From contig NC_079899.1 in the NCBI RefSeq assembly GCF_024868665.1, positions 25,138,072 to 25,202,071 on the forward strand: 64,000 nt of DNA, in the 5' to 3' direction. This stretch comes from Triplophysa rosa. Lineage: Eukaryota > Chordata > Actinopteri > Cypriniformes > Nemacheilidae. Under the pieces are notes generated by a model that did not search any database, was not told the DNA's origin, and saw only the letters and a list, made by a program, of their open reading frames with translations. Shown piece after piece: positions 1 through 12,199 of the stretch; the stretch's first letter is position 1, and each line of letters starts with the position of its first letter. The position numbers and the translations under genes are program-made.

Positions 1-680
1 CCGCGAGATGAATTTAAAAGCTGTGCTTTCGAATCGCTCTCGCGATACTTGGTCTGGTCTGTGCCCACGTGACGTTCGCCTGACTGGTTGAACTCAGAGC
101 CGTTGAATATAGCTGTGTTCCAATTCGGGGGCTGCAACCTTATACGGTCGCTGACTTAAAAACGAGGACTTGTTCTTCAAAGCACGCAGCCTCAAACGTC
201 CAAGAACGGAACTGAAATGAGACTGAATTTCCTAATTGCGTCACCTGCTGCCTATGTTGCGTGGTGACAGCAGCAGGACACATCAGAAACGTTTCTGGCT
301 TTTTTAAACAAATTCGGAGCCAGAAAAATGATATTTTATTTTAGACAATATGATACGTTTATGTAGATTAAAACAGCCCAACAGTATATTAAATCAACCA
401 ACCTTATACATTTAAAACACAATAATGCACCAAGAATGTTAATTAACAACATCATATATAATATTTAAAGACTCAAATGGACCGTTTTTGTGAATTACAT
501 ACTTTACATACTAAAGGAGAGGCGAGGTCTTGTGGGCTAAATTAATATTCATGAGGAGAGATTTTGTCGTACTAGGATTGGTGGCGTTGTCTGTGTCGTC
601 ACTTCCTGCTCAGTTGTGTGTACGTTTGCATGGCTGTCATGTGGGCTTTTCCGTTGAATCTGGTTGACAAATATTAATCC
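1..680. other. Upstream region of tatdn3, no gene seen
   Basis: I see no coding exon here. The stretch is AT-rich in its second half. It should hold the promoter and 5' UTR of tatdn3, whose start codon is at 681, but I cannot place a transcription start. Confidence 0.5.
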
Positions 681-2930
681 ATGCAGGGCTATATAGACTG
701 TCACTGTCATATATCTGCTGCAGATTTTGACAGTGTAAGACATCGACTTTATTCACAGTATTATGAAACGGTGTGAAAAGGTTTTTTAATTTGTGATATT
801 CTTTATTTTTTAGGACATCGTTGAAGTCATTGAGGAGTCTAAAAGGGTAACTCGTTCTTTCAGTTAAGCATGACTTCATGTATGTCATGTAAAGTTGTTT
901 TAACTTTGCATGTCATGTTTATTGTTGTATTTTTAGGCTGGGCTTGTTGCCCTTCTCGCTGTAGCAGAGCATGCAGGAGAATTTGAGAAGATTATACAGC
1001 TCTCACAACGGTACAGACTAGATCCTATATTCTAATACAGTGTATTTTTCAAGCATAAAAGGAAATGGCTTTAAAAATGAAAAATCTGTCATCATTTACT
1101 CACCCTCACATTGTTGCAAAACCTGTATGCATTTCTTTGTTCTGCTAAACACAAAGTAAGATATTTGTTAGAATGTCAGCAACAAAACAGATCTGCTCCC
1201 CCCATTGACTCCCAAAGTATTTGTTTTCCCTACTATAACAGTAAATGGGGAATGAGATCTGTTTGGCTGCTGACATTCTTCCAAATATCTTCTTTTAGCA
1301 GAACAAAGAAATTTATACAGGTTTGGAACAATCTGAGGGTGAGTAAATAATAACAGAATTTTCATTTTTGTGTGTACTATCCCTTTAATATATCTCCTAG
1401 GTTCCACGGATTTGTTATACCATGTCTTGGAGTTCATCCTGTCCAGGGTCAGGATCCAGCACAACCCAGAGGAGCTGTACTTCAGGTATGCACGTTATGT
1501 TTGTTCATATAAAAAGTGGCGAATTAGTGCATGTTATTCTCAGAATAACATACCGCTTAAAATTGTATTATAATAAAAAATGAATTAGCTTAAATAAAAA
1601 GCACAACAAATAATACCTTGATGTTAACAATTTAGCCCAAACAATGATATATACTGTACATATAGCGTATATTTAGATTTTGGGGAATAAGACCCAGACA
1701 GTATTCACCAATTCTTTAGATTTGAGATTGCTTTCTTGATGTCTCCTATACAGGATTTAGATGCTGCTTTACCCCTGATTGACAAATACAAGGAACACAT
1801 TGTGGCTATCGGTGAGGTTAGACACGTATTGTTCGAATGTTAAGACAATGTAACATTATTGACCCATACGATTTATCAAAATAGACAAAACTCTTTTATT
1901 ATTGTAATATCACATACAGGTCGGCCTGGACTTTACGCCCCGTGTGGTCAGCAGTGATGAGGGAAAAGACAGTCAGAGACAGGTCCTCATTCAACAGGCA
2001 CATGTCGCAAAACGGTTAAACCTCCCACTGTGAGTTCTGTTCTGAAACAAAACAAACAGACTATTGATCTCTCACGTAGCATTACATTTTAAAATAAATC
2101 TGTCATTTAGGAACGTCCACTCAAGATCTGCAGGAAGACCAGCCATCCATCTTTTGAAGGAGTTAGGTATGCATGCCCGCTAAAACCAACAGCGTGTGCA
2201 TTCATAAACGTGTTGCTTTTTTATGATTATAATCCTCAATCAGGTGTCGAGAATGCTCTACTACATGCATTTGATGGCAAACCCTCAGTTGCAATGGAGG
2301 GTGTGAAAGCTGGATATTACTTCTCTATACCTCCATCTATTGTACGAAGTGATCAGGTAAACATAGAACCTACTGTTACTTGTAACATTTGAACTGTCAA
2401 AATAAAGGTTTCATTCCCTCATGCCCAATGTTTGCATTGAAAAAGCTCTGTTTACAGTCTGTACTCTGATCATTTACGTCTTAACTGCCAGTCAAATTAA
2501 GCACAGCCTTGAGACCAAACCGGCATTTAAGACAGTGTATATATCATGAATATAGCATTTGTGTCCGTTTAAACGGCAATGCCTCGATTAGTTACACAGC
2601 ATGTGCTTTGCCCATCTTTTATAAGAAGCAGAAACTTGTGAAGCAGATTCCTCTGGAGAGCATGTGTTTAGAAACTGATGCTCCTGCACTGGGACCAGAA
2701 AAGCAGGTACTGTTTATTTACCTTAATCTTTAGTTCTTGGTGTCAATTTGCATTATTTTTACATTCACATCTGTCCTGCTCTCTAGGTGAGGAATGTACC
2801 ACGGAATATCAGCATTGGTGCGGAATGTATCGCCAAAATCAAAGGAGTACCTTTGGAGAGGGTCAGGGAGGTCACCACACAGAATGCTCTGCGTCTCTTT
2901 CCTAAATTAAAGACATTTATTAAAGCGTGA
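681..2930 (+). CDS. tatdn3: TatD-type metal-dependent deoxyribonuclease TATDN3
   Basis: Ten coding exons join in frame: 681-734, 814-846, 937-1010, 1401-1485, 1754-1816, 1920-2029, 2111-2166, 2244-2356, 2626-2706 and 2787-2930, giving 270 residues, close to human TATDN3. Family signatures are visible in order. The N-terminal DCHCH metal site is in exon 1. [12 protein letters not shown] is in exon 3 and LGVHPVQG in exon 4. GE|VGLDF (metal-binding Glu) spans exons 5 and 6. [10 protein letters not shown] is in exon 7, [13 protein letters not shown] in exon 8 and [14 protein letters not shown] (metal-binding Asp) in exon 9. The family folds as a TIM barrel and hydrolyses DNA with divalent metals; the cellular role of TATDN3 is poorly known. 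All splice sites are GT-AG. Intron 3 carries a palindromic MITE. Start chosen as the ATG directly before the metal site, as in the family. Confidence 0.95.
1065..1389. repeat. Palindromic MITE (Angel-like) in tatdn3 intron 3
   Basis: The left half reads TGTCATCATTTACTCACCCT and the right half ends with its inverse, GGGTGAGTAAATAATAACAG, so the unit folds on itself. Similar copies recur throughout the window. The palindromic structure is seen directly; the family name Angel-like is from memory and should be taken as a suggestion. Confidence 0.75.
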
Positions 2931-3064
2931 CTTTCAATGCAGATGTATTTGAATAATTCGGGGGGGGGGTTGTTTATCAATAATTGTGATTTTGAGAAAG
3001 TGTCTACTTTCTTTCAAAGGTCTTTACTCGTCATCTTTAAAAATGTAACAAATGTTTTATCATT

Positions 3065-3300
3065 TGAAAAGATTCTGTCGTTCACCCTCATGGCAATCAA
3101 AACTTGTACATGTTCAGTAGAACACAAAAGAAGATATTTTGAGAAATGTCTCAGTGGTTTTGTGTTCATACAATTGAATTAAGTGGGGTTCAGTGATGTT
3201 TGGCTATCGACATTCTTCAAAATATCTTCTTTTGTGTTCGGTAGAAGAATGAAACTCTTTTCAATTTTTTTTGTATTTCGTCATTATTGTATTCACATGA
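3065..3300. repeat. Degenerate palindromic MITE copy downstream of tatdn3
   Basis: It contains the pair ACACAAAAGAAGATATTTTG and its inverse CAAAATATCTTCTTTTGTGT around a short loop, and an outer TTCACCCTCATGG arm. It lies between the stop of tatdn3 and the stop of the convergent zinc transporter gene, so it may fall in a 3' UTR of either. Confidence 0.7.
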
Positions 3301-3318
3301 AGTAAAACTAAACTTCTG

Positions 3319-6009
3319 TCAGTCTTTTAGGTCATGGCACTGCGAGCAATAACTCCGGTCATCTCTGTATGTTTCTGTTTGAATGGTGATATTGTCGAAT
3401 CCGTATTCTGACCGGAGTAGTTTGTTCATGTCCATCAGTACGGTCTGTGGGTCTGTTTGCTCATCTGGAAAATAAATCGTTTGGGTTAAGACTACCGGAT
3501 GATTTTGTTTTTAACATTAACAAATGTTATGATGAAGTGTAACATCTTGCCTATGACAGCATGCACAGTAAGCTGGGTTTCACTCGATGTGAGTGACCAC
3601 ACGTGCAGATCGTGCGTGGATTCGACGCCTCCAACCGATAACAAAAGTTCTTTGATGGAGTTGATGTCAACGCCAGGAGGGACTCCTTCACATCAAAATC
3701 AACATTATGACTATCATATTGTCATTCATTTATGAACAAATTCAAGTGATTCAATCACTGGCCTTCCATGAGTGTGTGGAAGATATCTTTCAGAATGGTG
3801 AACGTCGTCCCAAGTACAAATAAGGAGAAGAGAAACGTACATACAGGATCTGCCATTTTCCATTCAGGCTGTTGAGGCAGAAATGCAATTTTAAAGTGTT
3901 GCCCCAAAGAGTATTGGACACCATGCTTGGAAATGTTTTACATTAGATAACAAAAGTTGTGTTCAGCTGAAATCTCAAATGTTTCTCCTAATATTACTTA
4001 AGAGAAATAAAAAGAGAAACAAATGAGACTATGGAGGTGTAAAATGAGGTAAATTAATTAAAATTCTAAAGTTTTGGATTTGAATAAATTTGATGAGAAA
4101 TGTTTAAGTTCATATTGAGATCTTCAGTAATATTGACTTTTGATCGCAGAAACTCTAATAGAGACATTTGTGAGATTTCGGACTATTTTTCTCAGCAGAT
4201 GAGACTTAAGCATTGATATCCAGGAGAAATAATGGGGTTATTAAAGAGATCTCATCTGTTTTTACTTGTGGGTAAATTCGGAGAACTTTTGCATATGTCA
4301 AAAAGAGAAGTTTTCAAAGATGATGTTACTAGCCTGAAAGTAAATGATGGTGGCAGCCACGAGCACACCAAAACTCTGCAGCAGATCTCCGAGTGTGTGT
4401 ATGAACGCTGCTCTCACGCTCGTGTTTCTGTGTTCTTCTGTCAAACCATCAGAATGACCATGATGAGACTGATGGAGAATTAAAACCAATCTGATGGAAA
4501 CAAACATGAAAGCAGCTTCTTGACATCTCACCCTGAGATCGTTTTTAAGCAGTATTCACATCGATTCTGAACTCTTATTGATTGCTTATTTCTTCATTAA
4601 GATAATAAATAATCATTTTAGTGAATTGACTTTAAAACCGTAAACAATAGTGATAAAGTGGAAATGACATAAACGTGACATGATGACTCACGTGATGTTC
4701 AGTACTACAGCACATCCAGCTGTGATAAGCATGACATCACTGTCTATGTCATAATCATCGCTGATGATCCTCTGAACAGCCAACAGAACGAGAACTATCG
4801 TCACGGCCCAGATAGACACAACAGACAACAGGGCACCTAAAACCTCTAATCACAAACAAATCATTGGTAATGAATGCATGGTCTTTTTAAATGATCCACA
4901 GTCAAGGCCTAAAGCAATGTTCAACTTTAAAAACGGAAGTCTGCGTTTTATTTAAATGTTTTAAAAAACATTGCAATGAAAATAAAAATGAAATAAAATA
5001 GCAGCATGTGATATTGATCATTAAACTGGTTAAATGTGTTTGACCTGATCGATGCCATCCAAAGGTCAGACGTTTGGTCGAAGGTCTGGAGGAGATCCAC
5101 AGTGAGAAGAGACTTAATAAAATACTGCAGAGATCAGTGAGAAGATGAGCAGCGTCTGTCATTATAGCCAGACTGTGAGCAGCATAACCACCTACAAAAA
5201 CAACACACATCGGCTACAGGTACAGATCACATAACATAAACACGAATGAACACGTTACATGAAATATACTGCCAGACTATTTACTGTGAACTCCAGTGAA
5301 AGTCTTTTTTAAAGGCTTATTAAAATCTAAAAACATAACATACAAATAATAAACATGCAGTTATTTTATTTTTATTCATATTAATATTTAAGTTTTATTC
5401 ATGTTTTGAATTGCCCTTTTATATAGGCTGTTTTTTAGCTTTTGTGTCAATTTTGTTATGTGCATTTATCATTTATTTGTTTTTTATATTTATGTTCAAT
5501 ATGTTTATTTAAGTATTTTAATTTAGTTATTTTATTTCCAGTTAATAATTCTCTTTTTTTTCATTAAATTGAATTGACTTTAAGTTTAATTGCATTTTAC
5601 ATCATACTCACAAATGTTAATATAGGAAATCAAAGTCAATTTTCTTTTGAAATGTTATTTGTGATGGCAGGTGTGTTTAATCTCACCAATAACTTCACCG
5701 ATCATGAAGATCAGACACACGAGAGATGTGATGAGTAATTTTCTCTTGGCTTGTGTTTTGTGTCTCGTGCGTCTGCTGTCTTTCCGACTGTGACAGTGAA
5801 ACACTGTTGTGTTGGCTTCACACTCACACTGTGTGCTCAAGTATTCATCCACCACGTGATCCAACAGCCTTAAAGAAGAACTGTTTAACAAACCAAATAA
5901 TAGACAAACAGAAAGCGTGATTGTGCGGTTGAGAAACTCACCCCAAAAGTTCAAGCGAGTCCGAAGCATTTTCCTGCTGGCTGAGCTGAACTTTCTCCAA
6001 GTTCAACAT
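3319..6009 (-). CDS. ZnT2/3/8-type zinc transporter (SLC30A family, slc30a3-like)
   Basis: Cation-diffusion-facilitator exporter that loads zinc into vesicles. Exons in transcript order: about 6009-5942, about 5870-5687, 5191-5045, 4845-4692, 4490-4334, 3868-3763, 3685-3551 and 3464-3319 (TGA). Family motifs are clear: an HCHS motif in the cytosolic N-terminus, [20 protein letters not shown] then AAHLLTD (HxxxD zinc site, TM2), [16 protein letters not shown], a His-rich loop ([10 protein letters not shown]), [20 protein letters not shown] (second HxxxD, TM5), [10 protein letters not shown], and a C-terminal cytosolic domain ending in CSQCHDLKD. Three consecutive introns use GC donors. The first exon is uncertain: with start ATG at 6009 the first donor leaves phase 0 while exon 2 needs phase 2. 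Human SLC30A3 lies next to DNAJC5G, as here, which favours ZnT3; ZnT2 or ZnT8 cannot be excluded. Confidence 0.85.
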
Positions 6010-7617
6010 GAAAACTATTGATAAAAAAATATTTTCTAAAAAAAATTAGAACAACTCTAATTATGGAATACTGTAAATACTTGAGCAGGTTTTAAAACAT
6101 CTGGGAGAGCTGGAGCGAAGCGTGCGGTTTGAAATCAGTCGGCACCATATGTTGCTTCACATGCTGTTCCTACAGTACATGTCTGAAAAACATGTTGGCC
6201 TTCGTAATCGTGTTTAAAGCACATCAAGGTTACGTTCTGAACTGCAGATAAGATTTAAAGAACATTTAGAGGATTGGAAGGCATATATTCAACCAACTTT
6301 AACTGCTATTCAGTCCAGTCATTATATGAACTTTAGAGACAAAAAAAGTATGACTGACAACTTTTGTCTATTCTAATCAAAGAATGAATTCACTGCCTAC
6401 AGACAGATCACAGTTTAAAATTGTCTTGAGAGGTGACCTTACATTTACATTTATACATTTGTCAGGTTCTTTTATCTAAAGAGACTACACTTTACAAATC
6501 AAAAATTCGATATAGAGCAAATTCACATGATCATGGATAAACTGAAGGAAAGGTCGAGCAGATACAGTATTCATTTATTTATATTTTATAATCCTCACAA
6601 TTAATGTTGTCCTTGTTGTGGCATATAAAATCCCTGAGGCTGCGCAGCATTACCATCATAAATAGAATAAACCACATTTAATATGTACTGTATAAACGCT
6701 CCTACATTTAAACATTACAAAACACAAAACGATCAACAGTAAATGATCAAATAATATATTTTGTTTTTTAATGTGTCTAATGCAATGGTCGATGGTCAAC
6801 TGAAGTTGACAAAAGCACTCAGAATAAATCATTCTCAATTTTCATTTCAATTGATAAATTATCCCTATTTATGTACACACACATAGCAAAGATTGGTCAT
6901 TGTTTTCTTTATCAGACTGCATTGATAGTCTCAACAACTTTCCTGAAGTCAACAGAAGTTCCACATCCATTGTGATAATCTGCCCGTAATTCTGATTTTG
7001 GCACATGTTGTGTTTCCGTGTATGTAAGATGACTATACGACAAATCAACACAGAAATGATAGATATCTATTACTTAGATATGATATCATCATGGACTGCA
7101 CAGGCTCGACAAAATGCAAAATGAACCTAACCAGGATAACCGTCAATTTATACATGCAATAAACAACAGCAGAAGTGTGAGTAACACACAAAAAGATATT
7201 TTGAAGAACATTGATAATCAAACAACTCCATTGAATGAACACAAAACCACGGAGACATTTCTCAAAATAGATCTTCTTATGTGTTCCACTGAAGAAAGAA
7301 TCATACACAGGTTTTCGACCACAAGAGGGAGAAGAGATGATGATGATATTAATAATCAGAACAAACCCGTGACCCATTTTACGGTTGACAACCGTCTTTC
7401 TACAGGTCATCTAGGAGAGCTTTATTTGAGAAAATAAAGTGTCTTTGCAATACAAATATTGGAACATTTAAGCAATTATGTTACAAAAGAAACATTAAAA
7501 AAGATGTAAACAAGCCGCATATTGCACAGACGCTGTGTGTAATACAAACCACTGAGACTAAACCAGAGTTTAGCAACAAAAACCTTCAGTGAGACATGGG
7601 TGAGACAGAAACAAAGA
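6010..7617. other. Intergenic region with repeat fragments
   Basis: No coding exon was recognised. A SINE/LINE tail-like motif (TTACATTTACATTTATACAT) lies near 6435, followed by TTTTATCTAAAGAGACTAC. A palindromic MITE fragment with AAAAGATATTTTGAAGAAC and its partner lies at about 7185-7345. Confidence 0.55.
7185..7345. repeat. Palindromic MITE fragment
   Basis: Carries the family core (AAGATATTTTGAAGAACATTG, then CTCAAAATAGATCTTCTTAT). Outer arms are eroded compared with other copies in the window. Confidence 0.6.
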
Positions 7618-9707
7618 CTATTGTTGTGTCATATCCAGGTGTGTGTCTGGAGGGACGAGTATGACAGTGTCTCCATCTACGGGAGAACACAGAGAAATAC
7701 TCTCAGAATATAAACAAACCGTTATCAAATACATTATACAGCACATTAAGGGTGTGATCCTGATGACATTCACCTGAGTATTCAGGGCATTGAGCAGGAA
7801 TGGGCATTCCCACAATCACAGTGTGTTCTGTAAAACAAAACACGACACGACATGAGAATATCAAACCCGAACCAAGAGAAAACTAAAGAAACACCTGTAA
7901 AACTGTAGGTTTAGTGTCAGAGCTGTGGACTACCAGACAGTTTTGGTGTTCATGCGGACAATGACATTTTCTTTTACCTTCTCGATCTCCATCATCATCT
8001 ACTTACCAACTTCTGCTTTTCTTACAAACAAGAAATTTATGAATAAGTTTTTACTTATGTAGCTTTCCTGTGGCTCAGTGGTTAGAGCATGGCGCTAGCA
8101 ACACCAAGGTCATGGGTTCGATCCCAGGGGATTGCACATAGTCAGAAACAAAATGTATAGTACAATGCAATGTAAGTCGCTTTGGATAAAAGCGTCTTCC
8201 AAATGCATAAATGTAAATGTACACGTGACTTATTAAGTTACAAGTATATATTTTAAGTACAAATAATATCTGAATAGGAACATAGTAGTAAGTGCAAAAA
8301 TAATATATAAACAGTAAAGAGAAAGAAAAATGTACTACAAATACCGTACTAGTAAACTATTGGTACACAAGTAAATTCAGTTGTAGTATAGTTGCAGCAC
8401 AAACAAAAAAGTATTTGTGTACTCAAAGCTTACTACTGTTAATATAATTAAGTATAATTAAAAGTAATTAAATAGTACACTTTCAAATATACTACTACTA
8501 GTACATTAATAGTATACTTACTACATGATAAAAATATCCTTAAACTTACTATACTTAACAAAATCAACTTGAAGTTATACAGATGAATTTGTACAGTACA
8601 CGTGAATCTGCTTGAGCATAAATGGACAATAAAGAAAACACGTTCACCTGAATGTCCAGGTTCTGGACAGGGAATCGGCTGTCCTGTGATGACTGTGTCA
8701 TTGCCTATAAAACAAGATCGAGAAAAACAATTGCATGTTTGACTGATTGCTCTAATTTCACCCATGTGCATCAGGTGTTTTCTTTCCTTGTCCTCGTCTC
8801 TCCCCCTCACCTCTTTTCTGCTCTTCTGACATCTCGGCCGCAAGCTCTTCCGGATCCATATACTCAAAATGATCTTCGCTCTCCGAGCCTCCACATTTCC
8901 CACAACAGAAACAACAGCAGAAACAACAGCAGCAGCCCGTGAAGATCATCGCCAACACCAACAGCGTCTGGAGACATTACGAAAACCATCTGACCAAACA
9001 CATCCCATTCTGTCATCCCTTTTTCTCACTCATGTCATTCAAACCCTGAATGATCAACGACATTCTTCAAAATATCTTCTTTTGTGTTGTGAGGAAAGAA
9101 AGTCGGGTTTAGAATGGCATGAGGGTAAATAAATTATAAAAGAATTAAGGTAGCGGGCCAAACAAACTCGTCTCTCCGATATTTATTGTAATACCGACAG
9201 AAAGATTTTGACGCCTCACCTTAAACCAGCATTTGGAAGACAGGAAGTAGTATTTCACCGTCTCTTCTCCGAACTGGTCAGCGACGTACAGGCCCATAGA
9301 GCCGTACTCGTCATAAATCTGCCGTTTGGTTTCATCGGTGAGAATGGTGTTGGCATTGTTGATCTCTTTAAACTTCTCAGCCGCTTCTGGATTGTTGGGG
9401 TTTTTATCTGGGTGATACTTCAGTGCCAGTTTCCTTTAAAACAGAGATCAAATACAGCTTTCACAGACAATAACTGACACGAGCTGGGTTTATTATTCAA
9501 ATACTTTTCTATCAGAATAACGAAAATGTGAAGGAATGCATGTTAGGTTTGTTGTTCTAGATGACATGTAAAGCTTGCTTTGTTGTTGACACACCTGTAT
9601 GCCTTCTTAAGATCTTCAGCTGAAGCGCCTTTCTCCAGGCCTAATGTAACGTATAAACTTTGTCCTGCTGTGGACAGCTTACGCTGAGGTCGATTTGTGT
9701 CTGCCAT
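7618..9707 (-). CDS. dnajc5g: Cysteine-string protein, DnaJ homolog subfamily C member 5 gamma type
   Basis: Six coding exons join in frame: 9707-9595, 9433-9220, 8967-8811, 8704-8648, 7827-7774 and 7676-7618, giving 217 residues. Residues about 15-80 form a J domain ([23 protein letters not shown] on the exon 1/2 junction, then KYHPDKNP with the HPD motif that stimulates Hsc70). A linker ending [11 protein letters not shown] leads to the palmitoylated string [14 protein letters not shown]. CSPs sit on secretory or synaptic vesicles and chaperone SNARE proteins. YYF..S.CWFK and the GAS.EDLKK helix resemble CSP-gamma more than alpha or beta. The last three short exons encode repeated versions of a TVI..xPIP motif and are all phase 1. 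A GTG/ATG extension upstream of 9707 was not used because [13 protein letters not shown] matches CSP N-termini. Confidence 0.9.
8065..8219 (+). repeat. tRNA-derived SINE in dnajc5g intron
   Basis: The 5' part reads TCCTGTGGCTCAGTGGTTAG, an A-box-like tRNA head, followed by a B-box-like GGTTCGATCCC. The 3' part is the shared fish tail TAAGTCGCTTTGGATAAAAG followed by CGTCTTCC and AAATG-type repeats. It lies between exons 4 and 5 of the cysteine-string protein gene. Cloverleaf-grade pairing was not checked, and the element context argues against a working tRNA. Confidence 0.85.
9005..9150. repeat. Palindromic MITE copy in dnajc5g intron 2
   Basis: Shows CTCATGTCATTCAAACCCTG, CAAAATATCTTCTTTTGTGT and GGCATGAGGGTAAATAAATT, the right half of the same MITE family. 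Confidence 0.65.
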
Positions 9708-9739
9708 TGTTCTGCCATTAAAGATTGAAGAACACAAGA

Positions 9740-11700
9740 GTGTTTCTTTTTATTCGCAAGCATGTGACCACAATTACTGCATATATAGGCAATATCTTAC
9801 CCTACAGGGAGAAAATATTAGTTCCAGTCTGAAAGACAAAAAATGTATATAACCAAACTAAACCAGGAATAACCTATCTTTACGGTGTATATGTGTGTTG
9901 TTGTATATCCTTGTATATGATTTGTATCTTTAAATTGTTTTGCTTTTGCTGCTTTAAGGATTTAGCTTTCTTAATTCCTTTCTATTTGTCATGTTAAAAT
10001 TCGACAGACCTATTCAGTTTTTATTTATGTGCAAAACGAAGGTTCAATGAAACTTCAAAAGGTGTTAATTTTTTTAGTTTTTGTTGACAATTGTCAATGT
10101 TTTGAGAATAAATCTGTGGAATTTCACTTTCGTTTGATTCTGTCGTAATTGTCAATGTATTGTATCGAATCGCGAGCTGAGTTTTGTTTTATTGTTACAT
10201 TAAATTATTGTTACTGTAACAACGTTTGACGCCCTCGTGTAGGTGTATCTGAAGTTTGAACTGACTTGAGATCAGGTTTAATCTACAGTGAGTAAATATC
10301 TCACGAGTAATGAAATCAGACTTACCCTTTATGAAGACAAGCAGCTGTTTGATAACATTTTGCGTGTATTGATTTAAGATATCATGTCAAATGTTTAAAG
10401 ACAGCGCAGAGATGACGGCGACACATTGATCATGACTAAAGTTTGGACCAGGAAGTAGGAAATAAAGTTTCTCTCTTACGTGAAGAAGACAAACTCACGG
10501 AAGCTAATGGTGACCAATAGTGAAAGCGCATTACTTTTTCCTTTTTGTTCTGTTTGTTATATATTTGTTTAACAAATTGTTACCACGTTCTGATTTATTG
10601 ATTATAATGTAGACTAAATGGCAAACAACAAAACTGACATGTTATGTACAGTATATAAACAATATCTAACAACAATATCTAGTTGACAGAAAAGAAAGAT
10701 TTAAGTAGTTAGATGAAGTTTGTTTCATATGCCACTATTATAAATATAGCATATCTATACCCATGCATGAATGTTAAATATTTGATCCTTTTATCATAAT
10801 GATTAACACCCAATCAATTATTAAAGAAATAAAATTACAAACAAAAAGTATATTGTTAAAATTACGATTCATAATAAGACTTAAAAATAAAGTCTGTAAA
10901 AGGGTTCTTTACCATTGTACAAAGAACTATTGCAACTTTTTAAAAACATTTTAAATCAAAGGTAATTTCTTACTTGTATAGTCCGTAAAACATTTTTATT
11001 AGTATAAAAAAACACCTTTTGTGCAAGAGACAGTTTTTGCAGAAGTTAAAGAAGGTTTCTTTATGGAATCAGACAAAATAGCTCTTGTTTGCCATGTTTA
11101 GTTTGTTTACGTCGTGAGTGTACCATGAAACGATAATAATGATATTATTGTAATAATAGTAGCCAACGCCACTAATAGAACCCAAACTAATGTCCTGTCG
11201 ATTCCTGGAACTTTGAAGCTACACTCATAAAGTTCTCTGAGGTATTTATAAGCGTTGATAAGTTTTTAATATTTAACAGACTTTTATTACCAATATTTTT
11301 GTTACACCGGCACTGTACTCATATAGTATGAGTCTTGTGATTTCTTGTGTTTTTTTAAACTTTGTGTATTTGTTCTGAATGAATGAATACAGGGATGCGT
11401 TCAGCCCCGACAAAACGTTGCAAAACGTTTGCACAACCCTGTTGTGATTTTATTTATTTATTATTGAAACAGCATTAATTTACAAACTCAAATGGGGAAC
11501 ACAAATTATGCATATGAAAAAAAAACACACTTTACCATAATTAAAATCTAAGCATACATAAGTATCCATGTGTATATATACACACAATAAAACAACAAAC
11601 AATCAAAACAAACAAAATACTTTTGAACATTTCTGAGGGGTTGCAAGGAAACTAAATAAACAAAAATATATAAAAATTTTACCATTCTTAAAAGAAAAGA
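9740..11700. other. Gene-poor intergenic region
   Basis: AT-rich sequence with no recognised coding exon. It may include 5' non-coding sequence of the cysteine-string protein gene near 9740-9840. Nothing else was identified with confidence. Confidence 0.5.
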
Positions 11701-11724
11701 GACTCATACATGGTTTTATAGAAT

Positions 11725-12138
11725 TCAACCAAGGGGTTGATTATCTTTGGATAAGTGTTTTAAAGATTCTAAGTATTTTTTACATTCATTTTTAAAACAA
11801 TTTATAGAGGGTTTACTGTAATTCCACTTGCTTTTATGTATATGATATTTGCCCATTGTAACAATGATGTTTACCATCAATTGCATCTTTTTCGAAAAAC
11901 CCTCTGCATAAACCAACACCTGGAACAAATTTAATGATGGGATATCTGTACGATTATCAATATTAAGCCATCTGTAGATATTCTGCCAAAACTGAAATGT
12001 GACTGGACAAGAAAAAAATAAATGTTCAATGGTTTCAGGCACTTCTAAACAAAAAACACAGGGATCTACCTCAAAACGGAATCTTTGCACGGGTTTAAGC
12101 TTGAACATGCCCCAGGGCTCCATAACCACACGTGACAC
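11725..12138 (-). mobile_element. LINE-1-type ORF2 C-terminal fragment (RT zinc-binding region)
   Basis: The reading frame encodes a Cys-His zinc-finger-like region: DPCVFCLEVPETIEHLFFSC followed by PVTFQFWQNI, typical of the zf-RVT tail of non-LTR retrotransposon ORF2 proteins. Only the last roughly 130 codons are present. No reverse transcriptase or endonuclease domain lies upstream on this strand: the tp53i3 remnant starts within 60 bp. It is therefore a 5'-truncated dead copy, with a 3' flank running to about 11440. Confidence 0.8.
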
Positions 12139-12199
12139 GTTCCCAATGTCATTGGTCAGAACAGGAGCTAACTATTTCACTATAACCATTACATATTGA

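Noticed and set aside
8065..8140. Possible tRNA gene
   Set aside because: The A-box and B-box-like sequence belongs to a SINE with the fish SINE tail, so it is not a functional tRNA.
8448..8903. 151-codon minus-strand ORF over dnajc5g exon 3 and intron
   Set aside because: It is an alternative-frame shadow of the Cys-string exon that continues into intron sequence; no family motifs.
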